Assembly: GCA_002729755.1 (NCBI GenBank)
Contig: PBYT01000024.1
Span: 9,646-20,888 of the forward strand
Reading direction: 5' to 3'
Origin: Flavobacteriaceae bacterium
Lineage (GTDB): Bacteria > Bacteroidota > Bacteroidia > Flavobacteriales > Flavobacteriaceae
DNA length: 11,243 nucleotides
Shown here: piece after piece, positions 1 through 6,710 of the stretch
How the letters are laid out: every line of letters begins with the position of its first letter
Numbering within the stretch: position 1 is the stretch's first letter
Translations under genes and position numbers: made by a program
Notes under the pieces: model-generated
What the model was told of the DNA's origin: nothing
Database searches by the model: none
The model's input: only the letters and a program-made list of their open reading frames with translations

Positions 1-40
1 TTTTACACTTAATTTCTGTTTGGAACTATAGAAAATTAAT

Positions 41-1018
41 TTAATATTTATTTTCCTCGAATTTTAGGTAATTATTTTGGGATTTAATAGCTTCAGTAAA
101 TTCTTTCTTTAGCATAGAAACTAGCTCTTTTACAGAAGGATTATCATTAATAGATGACACACCATGACCTGCTGACCATACTGTCTTCCATGCTTTAGCT
201 TCTGCTTTAGCAAAATCATCTCCAAAATCCATTTTCTTAGATCCTTTCCAAAATTCTTCTGTTATACCCATAGCTTCAAGACTAGGTCTTAAAAAGTTTC
301 CATGAACTCCAGACACACATGCAGTATAAACAATATCTTCAGCTGTCGAGTTAATTATCATTTTCTTGTAGTCTTCATCTGCCCTACTTTCTTTAACATT
401 TATAAATCTAGTACCCATATAAGCAATGTCAGCTCCCATCTGAAGTGCACTAGCAATATCTCTTCCGTTTGAAATACAACCAGAGAGTATTATTTTTTTA
501 GAATAAAAGCTTTTTATTAAAGCAATTAATGACATTGGATTTTTAATTCCAGCATGACCTCCTGCTCCAGCTGTAACTAAAATTAAACCATCTACCTCTA
601 CCTCAGCTGCTTTCTCAGCATGTCTTTTTTTAATTATATCGTGATATACAATCCCACCATAACTATGAACAGTATCAACCAATTGAGATACTGCACCTAA
701 TGAAGTTATAACTAATGGAACTTTATGTTTAACACATATTTCAAGATCAGCTTGAACCCTAATGTTTGTTGGATGCACAATTATGTTAACACCAAATGGG
801 GCAGCTTTTTTACCTGTCTTTTGTTCAAACTCATCTAATTCAGTTTTTATTTGAATTACCCATTGTTCAAAACCTTCTGTAGATCTCTGGTTTAATGAAG
901 GAAATGTTCCGACAATACCATTTTTACAACATTCAATAACTAGTTTAGGACCTGATATTAAAAACATTGGAGCAGCAATAACAGGCATATTCAATTTTTC
1001 TATATAATTTTCTTCCAT
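41..1018 (-). CDS. Nitronate monooxygenase / FabK-like FMN oxidoreductase
   Basis: A 325-residue TIM-barrel flavoprotein of the 2-nitropropane dioxygenase / nitronate monooxygenase family. Family members use FMN to oxidise alkyl nitronates such as propionate-3-nitronate; the FabK enoyl-ACP reductases share the fold. Visible features are the N-terminal strand PVIAAPM (12-18), the GAGGHAG segment (151-157) whose His155 lies where class I enzymes have their catalytic histidine, and the FMN-phosphate region SGCISNGRDIASALQMGAD (179-197) followed by MGTRFI. The cysteine at 181 stands where a glycine is usual. There is no signal peptide, so it is cytoplasmic. It is the last gene of the five-gene minus-strand operon, and its ATG lies 3 nt after the stop of the DUF4442 gene. 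The family call is firm. The substrate is not known, and an acyl-chain reductase role cannot be excluded given the hotdog-fold neighbour. Its link to sulfatases is unexplained. Confidence 0.88.
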   Translation of the reverse strand: MEENYIEKLNMPVIAAPMFLISGPKLVIECCKNGIVGTFPSLNQRSTEGFEQWVIQIKTELDEFEQKTGKKAAPFGVNIIVHPTNIRVQADLEICVKHKVPLVITSLGAVSQLVDTVHSYGGIVYHDIIKKRHAEKAAEVEVDGLILVTAGAGGHAGIKNPMSLIALIKSFYSKKIILSGCISNGRDIASALQMGADIAYMGTRFINVKESRADEDYKKMIINSTAEDIVYTACVSGVHGNFLRPSLEAMGITEEFWKGSKKMDFGDDFAKAEAKAWKTVWSAGHGVSSINDNPSVKELVSMLKKEFTEAIKSQNNYLKFEENKY

Positions 1019-1021
1019 AAC

Positions 1022-1471
1022 TTATCTAGATTTACAAGACCATTCAAAATAAAACTCTGATACAATATCACCAGACTCATCAACACCTTTTGCTTTTAAC
1101 CAAGCTTTATGTGTTTTATTTAGTTTAGTTAAATTAATTAATTCTTTAGCATTTTCACCTTCATCACAAACAAACTTTATTTTTCCTGTTGCCTTTTTAA
1201 AATAATTTGATTTATTACCAACTAATAACATTGAAATATTTGAATTTGACTCTTTAATGTTTTTCATCACTAACATTCCAGTAGTTAGCTCAGCAGCCAT
1301 TCCCTGAACTGCCCAATACATAGATCTAAATGGATTCTGATTTATCCATCTAAATCTAACTTTTACTTCGCATTTTAGGTCATTAATAACAGAAACCCTA
1401 ACACCTGTTAACCAAGCAGCTGGAAGTTTATAAAGTAAAAATCTATTTATACTATTAGGGGTATATCTCAT
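1022..1471 (-). CDS. DUF4442 hotdog-fold thioesterase-like protein
   Basis: A 149-residue cytoplasmic protein that I recognise as DUF4442, a family with the hotdog fold of acyl-CoA thioesterases. The best-conserved stretch runs from about residue 38 to 62, with the core NPFRSMYWAVQGMAAEL. This is the central helix region where these proteins carry an asparagine, an aromatic patch and an acidic residue (N46, E61). No signal peptide or membrane segment is seen. Family members are mostly uncharacterised; a thioesterase role is inferred from the fold only. The gene starts 1 nt after the stop of the FGE-like gene and ends 3 nt before the flavoprotein gene, so the three are almost certainly co-transcribed and probably translationally coupled. 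An acyl-thioester hydrolase next to a FabK/NMO-type flavoprotein could mean a small lipid or acid metabolism pair at the end of a sulfatase operon, but that is a guess. Confidence 0.75.
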   Translation of the reverse strand: MRYTPNSINRFLLYKLPAAWLTGVRVSVINDLKCEVKVRFRWINQNPFRSMYWAVQGMAAELTTGMLVMKNIKESNSNISMLLVGNKSNYFKKATGKIKFVCDEGENAKELINLTKLNKTHKAWLKAKGVDESGDIVSEFYFEWSCKSR

Positions 1472-1472
1472 T

Positions 1473-2048
1473 TTATTTACTTAAAACACTGAATCCAACA
1501 TGAATGTTTCCAGTTTCTTTATCTACATATAATTCTCTATCCTCTTGTGTTCCATGACATGTGTCTATTGAACAAAAGAGAGATCCACCAGCTAACCTTA
1601 CCTGATCTGAATTTCCAGCTTCTGTTATATCCCAAACGTTTCCTATTATGTTTACTTCTTCAACAGGAGATATAGGATACTTGTTATCTGAAACAATTAA
1701 GCGTTCATCAGTAGATGCTAATTTCCAATATTGTTCGTAAGTTGGAAGGCTGACACCAGCCCATTTGCAATATTTAATGGCATCATTGTAGCTAACTTGA
1801 GTAACTGGGAGGCTATCTAATGAAGAATTTTCTCCATCAGGTTTTAACCAGTTTGCCCCATAAACAATTTTATAATCATAGACGTTTACTTGAACTATTG
1901 ACCAACCATATCTTTCTGCGTCAGTTTCATAACCTGTAGTATTTACAAACTCTTTAAACTCTTTTACTGTTACAGGTTTTAAGTTTTTTTCCTCGACATT
2001 AGAACAGAAGGTTAAAATAAGCAAAAAGAGGAGGTGAATTTTCTTCAT
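1473..2048 (-). CDS. Exported FGE/SUMF1-family protein with catalytic Cys pair
   Basis: A compact 191-residue member of the formylglycine-generating enzyme family, which oxidises the cysteine of CxPxR sulfatase motifs to formylglycine using O2 and copper. Conserved family blocks in order are PVTVKEFKEFVNTTGYETDAERYGWS (25-50), PVTQVSYNDAIKYCKWAGVSLPT (81-103), GNVWDIT (136-142) and RLAGGSLFCSIDTC (151-164). The last block has the GGSxxCxxxxC spacing of true FGEs, so Cys159 and Cys164 match the copper-binding pair. It lacks the N-terminal IPGGxFxMG strand and much of the middle found in the usual 260-300-residue domain. It also lacks the RYRxAAR arginines after the cysteines, where it reads HGTQEDREL. 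The N-terminus MKKIHLLFLLILTFC is a hydrophobic export signal; Phe before Cys15 makes a lipobox doubtful. It lies 69 nt downstream of a sulfatase gene and is surely part of its operon. Possible roles are maturation of the local sulfatases or a divergent binding protein. Confidence 0.82.
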   Translation of the reverse strand: MKKIHLLFLLILTFCSNVEEKNLKPVTVKEFKEFVNTTGYETDAERYGWSIVQVNVYDYKIVYGANWLKPDGENSSLDSLPVTQVSYNDAIKYCKWAGVSLPTYEQYWKLASTDERLIVSDNKYPISPVEEVNIIGNVWDITEAGNSDQVRLAGGSLFCSIDTCHGTQEDRELYVDKETGNIHVGFSVLSK

Positions 2049-2117
2049 TAAATTTGAAATAAGATGGTCTAAAGTTAAAAAATATTTGTTATAAATATCT
2101 ACCCTTTTTAGGCTTTG

Positions 2118-3737
2118 TTAACGATAAATAAAGCTTTTGTCTAATTCCTCAGAATCTTTGTATTTAATTCTCATTTCTTTTAATTCAGTTGTTAGCTTCT
2201 TAACAACATCTTTATACTTTGGATCATTATATACATTATTCATCTCATTAGGATCTTTTACACGATCATATAATTCCCATTCATCTACATCAAAATAAAA
2301 ATGAGCTAATTTGAATTCCTTGTTCACAATTCCATAATGTCTCTTTGCCATATGAACTGATGGGTATTCATAATAATGATAATAAACTGCATCTCTATCC
2401 CACTTTTTATTATCACCTTTTAGTAATGGGATTAGGCTTTCACCTTGCATATCTTCTGGAGCTTCAATCATAGCTGCCTCTAAAAAGGTTTGTGCAAAAT
2501 CTAAGTTTTGAACCATTTCTTCATTTGTTGTCCCTGGTTTTATCTCATTGGGCCACCTAATCATCAATGGTGTTTTAAAAGATTCATCATAAATAAATCT
2601 CTTATCAAACCACCCATGCTCACCAAGATAAAATCCTTGATCTGATGTGTAAACAACAATTGTATTTTCATCTAATCCTGTTTCTTCCAAATAATCTAAA
2701 ACTCTACCTACATTATCATCAACTGACGATATAGTTGCTAAATAGTCCTGCATATATCTCTGAAATTTCCATTTCATTTTTTCTTTATCATTCATATTTG
2801 GCCAATTGGTTTTAAAATCTTCACTAATCTTATTTAGGGTAACATCGTATTTTTTCTTTTGTTCTTCATTACCTCTGTTATAACGATTATAAAAAGATGC
2901 AGAAGTTGGTTGAAAAAAAGTTCCATCACCCCTAGCGTAAAGAATTTCAGGCTCAACCTTTCCCATTTTTTCAAAAGTTGATGGTCTAACTTTGCTGTCC
3001 TGCATATATTGCATATGAGTTAAAATATTCATTTCTGCTGTTTTTGCAGCAGTTCCCCTCCCTGAATAATCATCATATAAATTTTCAGGCTCCGGGAATT
3101 CCCTCTCATAAAACTCAGCAAATTTTTCTGGACTTGGCCACCATGCTCTGTGGGGAGCTTTATGTAGATAAAACGTCAAAAACGGTTTGTTTTTATCTCT
3201 TTTGGTTTTAAACCAGTTTAGAGTTAAGTCAGTAATCACATCAGTTACATATCCAGTTATTATAGTGTCTTTATCCTTTCCTAAAAATCTTGGATTTATA
3301 TAGTCTCCTTGTCCAGGGAGTATCAAAAAATCATCTACTCCTTTTGGGTTGTTTCCAAAATGGAGTTTACCAAACATTGCTGTTTGATAACCAGCTTTTT
3401 GAAATAGTTGTGGGAAAGTCATCTGTGAATCATCAAATTCTGCTATGTTATCTATTTTCCCATTAATGTGACTATGTTTTCCAGTAAGTATAACTGCTCT
3501 GGAAGGAGCACATATTGAATTCGTTACAGATGCATTTGTAAATAACATCCCTTCATCAGCTATTCTATCAATGTTAGGAGTTTGAATCAACCTGTCATCA
3601 TATGCGCTTATTGCTTGATAAGCATGATCATCAGACATGATAAATAATATATTCGGTTTTGTCTTGGTATCTATATCATTAGTACAACCTAAAATAAAAA
3701 AGGCAATAAACAATAATTTAAAGGAATAATATTTCAT
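2118..3737 (-). CDS. S1-family sulfatase lipoprotein (CAPSR, DUF4976 C-terminus)
   Basis: A 539-residue sulfatase that hydrolyses sulfate esters using formylglycine. The signal MKYYSFKLLFIAFFILGC ends in a good lipobox (Cys18), so it is a lipoprotein in the periplasm or on the surface. Catalytic elements are metal ligands D36/D37 (MSDDH), formylglycine precursor Cys76 in CAPSRAVILTGK, GKLHFG at 123-128, KAPH with His196, TSDQG (D366, Q367 as metal ligands) and Lys379. The GKLH and SDQG variants, the GEHGWFDKR motif (372-380) and a C-terminal DUF4976-like region (from about 450) place it with the iduronate-2-/GlcNAc-6-/N-sulfoglucosamine-type sulfatases rather than the arylsulfatase A type of its neighbours. 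Residues about 201-325 form a long charged insertion before the SVDDNVG helix. Its ATG is 4 nt from the upstream sulfatase stop. The sulfated sugar is unknown. Confidence 0.93.
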   Translation of the reverse strand: MKYYSFKLLFIAFFILGCTNDIDTKTKPNILFIMSDDHAYQAISAYDDRLIQTPNIDRIADEGMLFTNASVTNSICAPSRAVILTGKHSHINGKIDNIAEFDDSQMTFPQLFQKAGYQTAMFGKLHFGNNPKGVDDFLILPGQGDYINPRFLGKDKDTIITGYVTDVITDLTLNWFKTKRDKNKPFLTFYLHKAPHRAWWPSPEKFAEFYEREFPEPENLYDDYSGRGTAAKTAEMNILTHMQYMQDSKVRPSTFEKMGKVEPEILYARGDGTFFQPTSASFYNRYNRGNEEQKKKYDVTLNKISEDFKTNWPNMNDKEKMKWKFQRYMQDYLATISSVDDNVGRVLDYLEETGLDENTIVVYTSDQGFYLGEHGWFDKRFIYDESFKTPLMIRWPNEIKPGTTNEEMVQNLDFAQTFLEAAMIEAPEDMQGESLIPLLKGDNKKWDRDAVYYHYYEYPSVHMAKRHYGIVNKEFKLAHFYFDVDEWELYDRVKDPNEMNNVYNDPKYKDVVKKLTTELKEMRIKYKDSEELDKSFIYR

Positions 3738-3741
3738 TATT

Positions 3742-5154
3742 TCAATTCTTAAAGTTAGGATTTATTGAAACTTTATTTGCATTTGTTTCATTCTTTAGAT
3801 TATTTAATTTTTTTAATAAAATTTGCTTTCTCTCTTCAAATAATAAAGATAAATCATTTAATTCTCCGGGATCTTCTTTTAGATTATATAATTCAGCATT
3901 ATTAGATTCATAATGAAAAACCAATTTCCAATCCCCAGATCTGATCGCTGAGCCTGGTTTCCATAAACTCCCATGATAATGAGGGAAATGCCAAAAAATA
4001 TCTTCTCTATCAATTTCAGATTGTCCATTTAGGATTGGTGTTAAGCTGATACCATCAATATCTATATTATTTTTTATTCCAGCGAAGTCTAATATAGTTG
4101 GAAATAAGTCATAAGAGGCCGTTATGTCATTAACTATTACATTCTCTGTATTCCCTGGCGATTTAATTAGCTGCGGAATCCTTATTCCTCCTTCATAAAG
4201 CCATCCTTTACCCGCTCTTAAAGGATAAACTGAAGTTGGTGCAATCCTCTTTAGAGTTGACAGTCCACCATTATCAGATGTAAATATTATAAGTGAATTT
4301 TCATACAAATCACTATCCTTAAGACTTTTAATAAGTTTTCCAACATTTTCATCCACAGCATAAACCATTGAAGCATATTCTGGATTGGTATGATTTAATC
4401 TTGTAATTGCATCTCCTTCACTTTTTGTTCTAACTTCATTATCAGCCATTTCAGATATTTTTTTATTAAAATATTTTATATGTTTCTCATTCGCTTGAAT
4501 GGGAGCATGTACATTGTAAAATGATAAAAACAAAGCAAATGGCTGATTTTTATTATGACTTTTAATTAATTTGATAGATTCATCTGTTAGTCTGTCTGTA
4601 AGATATTCCCCTTTTGGGCCATCATCTAATTTGGGGTTTTTATATGGTGAGTAATAACCTCCCATTGGACTTCCTTTTTCAAAACCCCCAATATTTATAT
4701 CATAGCCATTATCTTCTGGGTAAAATCCTTGAGATCCCAAATGCCATTTTCCTACATAAAAAGTCTTGTATCCAGATTCTTTCAACTTTTCAGCAATTGT
4801 AATTTCTTTTAATGGGAGCTCGTGAAGGTCTTGTGGACCAAGAAGAGGTCTGTTTTGTGGATCATCTCCTGGAATCCAATCTGTTATATTTACTCTTGCA
4901 GGATGTTTTCCAGTCATAATAGAGGCTCTGGTAGGAGAACAAACTGGACTTGCAGCGTATGCATTGGTAAATTGAAAGCTTTCTTTAGACAAATTGTCAA
5001 TGTTTGGGCTTTCATAAAATGTGCTACCAGAATATCCTAAATCATTCCATCCTAAGTCATCAACTAATATAAAAATCACATTAGGTGTTGAGTTATTTGA
5101 ATTGCATCCTAATACAAATAAAAAAACATAAAGAAATTTAAAAAGTTGTTTCAT
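3742..5154 (-). CDS. S1-family sulfatase lipoprotein (CSPTR), first gene of minus operon
   Basis: A 470-residue arylsulfatase A-type enzyme. The signal MKQLFKFLYVFLFVLGC has a clear lipobox (Cys17). Catalytic residues visible are D32/D33 (VDDLGW), formylglycine precursor Cys72 in CSPTRASIMTGK, GKWHLG (135-140), His216 in VHAP, SDNG (293-296) and Lys316 in RAGKGWLYEGG. The region GSQGFYPE...GGYYSPY and GEYLTDR (183-189) is shared with the divergently transcribed sulfatase next door; they are clear paralogues. From memory these motifs resemble the SulfAtlas S1_16 type, several of which act on galactose/GalNAc-4-sulfate, but I cannot confirm this. The segment after the lipid cysteine (NSNNSTPN) has no acidic residues, unlike the other sulfatases here. 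It heads the five-gene operon and starts in the 84-nt divergent intergenic region. The stop is TGA, 4 nt before the next ATG. Confidence 0.93.
   Translation of the reverse strand: MKQLFKFLYVFLFVLGCNSNNSTPNVIFILVDDLGWNDLGYSGSTFYESPNIDNLSKESFQFTNAYAASPVCSPTRASIMTGKHPARVNITDWIPGDDPQNRPLLGPQDLHELPLKEITIAEKLKESGYKTFYVGKWHLGSQGFYPEDNGYDINIGGFEKGSPMGGYYSPYKNPKLDDGPKGEYLTDRLTDESIKLIKSHNKNQPFALFLSFYNVHAPIQANEKHIKYFNKKISEMADNEVRTKSEGDAITRLNHTNPEYASMVYAVDENVGKLIKSLKDSDLYENSLIIFTSDNGGLSTLKRIAPTSVYPLRAGKGWLYEGGIRIPQLIKSPGNTENVIVNDITASYDLFPTILDFAGIKNNIDIDGISLTPILNGQSEIDREDIFWHFPHYHGSLWKPGSAIRSGDWKLVFHYESNNAELYNLKEDPGELNDLSLLFEERKQILLKKLNNLKNETNANKVSINPNFKN
4722..4752. repeat. 31-bp inverted repeat, left copy
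   Basis: This stretch is, base for base, the reverse complement of 5653-5683. It lies in the minus-strand sulfatase gene and encodes GKWHLGSQGF from Gly135 on. Flanking bases on both sides differ between the copies, so identity ends sharply. Both copies start on the first base of a glycine codon, so they are in the same reading phase. Confidence 0.9.
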
Positions 5155-5238
5155 TCTATAATTTATTCAATATATTTCTTTAAAAATCAAGCTTTATAAG
5201 TTGAATATAAATAAAATTTGGTTTTAGCATATGTCATT
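5155..5238. promoter_or_regulatory. Divergent promoter region between two sulfatase operons
   Basis: This 84-nt, very AT-rich gap separates the ATGs of two head-to-head sulfatase operons (minus start 5154, plus start 5239), so both promoters must be here or inside the genes. On the plus strand AAAATTTG at 5213-5220 differs from the Bacteroidota -7 box TAnnTTTG in one base and ends 18 nt before the ATG, but there is no TTG at the right -33 distance. No clear box is seen for the minus direction. An imperfect inverted repeat (TCAA-g-CTT at 5187-5194 against AAGTTGA at 5198-5204) sits in the middle and could be an operator or chance. A shared control of both operons is inferred from the layout. 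Confidence 0.5.
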
Positions 5239-6696
5239 ATGAAAAAAATACTAATCTTAATTATTATAAGCTTATTTATTTCTTGTCAAACTATTGAGAA
5301 TAAAAATGAAAATCCAAATATTGTTTTAATTGTAGCTGATGACTTAGGATGGACTGATGTTTCCTATATGGGCTCAAAATATTATGAAACTCCTAATATT
5401 GATAAACTTTCTAGAAGCGGGATGACATTTTATAATGGATATGCATCTGCTGCAAATTGTGCTCCTAGTAGGGCCACAATGCTTTCAGGAAGATATAATA
5501 ATCATCATGGTATTTATACAGTTGGTGCTTCAGAAAGAGGAAGTGAAAAAACCCGAAAAATAATTCCAATAAAAAATGAAACTATTCTTGATTTAAGATA
5601 TTTTTTAATTCCAGAAATGTTAAAAAATGAAGGATATGTTACTGGACATTTTGGAAAATGGCATTTGGGATCTCAAGGATTTTTTCCCGAACAAAGTGGT
5701 TTTGATGTAAACATTGGAGGTAATGAGAGTGGAGGTCCTGGTGGATATTTTTCTCCATATATTAACCCTAACCTTGAGGATGGTCCAATAGGTGAGTATC
5801 TAACTGATAGGATAGGTAATGAAGTTGTAAGTTTTATTAATTATAACCAAAATGAAACATTTTTTGCATATGTTCCTTTCTATTCTGTCCATTCTCCAAT
5901 TCAATCAAAAAAAGAATATCAAGAAAAATATTCAAATAAAGATGGAGATAAGAATCATAATCGTCCTGATTATGCTGGTATGATTGAATCACTTGATGAA
6001 AACATAGGTAAAATTTTAAATACAATTGAAGAATTAAATCTATCAGAGAAGACTTTGATTATTTTTACTTCTGATAATGGAGGAATTAGAGCAATATCAA
6101 ATCAATTTCCACTAAGAGCTGGAAAAGGCTCATATTATGAGGGAGGGATTAAAGTACCTTTAATTTTCTCATGGAAAGGTAAAATAATAGAAGAAAGTGA
6201 ATCATATGAAAGAGTTAGTAATATTGATTTTTTTCCAACAATAAAAAAAATAATAGGACATAAAAATAAAAACTTACATCTAGATGGATTAGATTTAAAT
6301 CCAATTTTCAAGGGAAAAACACTTGAAAATAGAACTTTATTTTATCATTTTCCTATTTATTTACAGGCTTATAATGTTCATCTTGATAATGGAACTGATC
6401 CTCTATTTAGGACTAGACCTGGGTCAGTAATAATTAAAGATAATTGGAAATTACATCATTACTTTGAGGATGGAAAAATAGAACTTTATAACATAGAAGA
6501 AGATATTTCTGAATCTATTGATTTAAGCAAAACAAATCTAGAAAAAACAAAAGAGCTTTATCACGATTTAAATAAATGGAGAGAAGCTAATAATGCTCCA
6601 ATACCTTTAGAAAATAACCCCAATTATAATCAAAAGTTTGTTGATAGTTTAAATTTTCTTATCATTAATAAAAATATTACCGGAAGAGTTAATTAA
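5239..6696 (+). CDS. S1-family sulfatase lipoprotein (CAPSR), divergent paralogue
   Basis: A 485-residue arylsulfatase A-type enzyme when started at ATG 5239. An in-frame TTG at 5218 would add seven residues before the signal peptide and is unlikely. The signal MKKILILIIISLFISC ends in a lipobox-like FISC (Cys16). Catalytic residues are D34/D35 (ADDLGW), formylglycine precursor Cys74 in CAPSRATMLSGR (Ser where LTGR is usual), GKWHLG (139-144), His218 in VHSP, SDNG (278-281) and Lys296 in RAGKGSYYEGG. It shares GSQGFFPE, GGYFSPY and GEYLTDR with the divergent sulfatase on the other strand and so is its paralogue. The C-terminus ends with the typical APIPLENNPNY stretch plus about 20 extra residues. 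It is the first gene of a two-gene plus-strand operon; the next ATG follows 14 nt after its stop. It is probably active on a related sulfated sugar; the substrate is not known. Confidence 0.93.
   Translation: MKKILILIIISLFISCQTIENKNENPNIVLIVADDLGWTDVSYMGSKYYETPNIDKLSRSGMTFYNGYASAANCAPSRATMLSGRYNNHHGIYTVGASERGSEKTRKIIPIKNETILDLRYFLIPEMLKNEGYVTGHFGKWHLGSQGFFPEQSGFDVNIGGNESGGPGGYFSPYINPNLEDGPIGEYLTDRIGNEVVSFINYNQNETFFAYVPFYSVHSPIQSKKEYQEKYSNKDGDKNHNRPDYAGMIESLDENIGKILNTIEELNLSEKTLIIFTSDNGGIRAISNQFPLRAGKGSYYEGGIKVPLIFSWKGKIIEESESYERVSNIDFFPTIKKIIGHKNKNLHLDGLDLNPIFKGKTLENRTLFYHFPIYLQAYNVHLDNGTDPLFRTRPGSVIIKDNWKLHHYFEDGKIELYNIEEDISESIDLSKTNLEKTKELYHDLNKWREANNAPIPLENNPNYNQKFVDSLNFLIINKNITGRVN
5653..5683. 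repeat. 31-bp inverted repeat, right copy
   Basis: Exact reverse-complement partner of 4722-4752, within the plus-strand sulfatase gene, encoding GKWHLGSQGF from Gly139 on. The 900 bases between the copies hold the N-terminal halves of both sulfatases, including both lipoboxes, both catalytic cysteines and the shared promoter region. Confidence 0.9.
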
Positions 6697-6710
6697 AAAT
6701 ATTCAAATAA

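Noticed and set aside
2082..2098. Hairpin ATATTT-ATAAC-AAATAT followed by T residues on the minus strand, between the sulfatase and the FGE-like gene
   Set aside because: The stem is six A-U pairs only, in a very AT-rich gap; too weak to call a terminator or to split the operon.
4614..5040. Two plus-strand open frames (62 and 72 codons) inside the minus-strand sulfatase
   Set aside because: They are antisense shadows of a gene with complete catalytic motifs and have no recognisable protein features.
5165..5206. ATTCAA (5165-5170) and TTGAAT (5201-5206) as an operator pair
   Set aside because: A six-base AT-rich match 30 nt apart is expected by chance in this composition.
5218..5238. TTG start for the plus-strand sulfatase, seven codons upstream
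   Set aside because: The ATG at 5239 begins a textbook lipoprotein signal (MKKILIL...); the extension has no function and overlaps a possible -7 box.
5837..6025. Minus-strand open frame inside the plus-strand sulfatase, and a similar one at 7630-7848
   Set aside because: Both are antisense to intact sulfatases, with low-complexity His/Leu/Tyr-rich translations typical of shadows.
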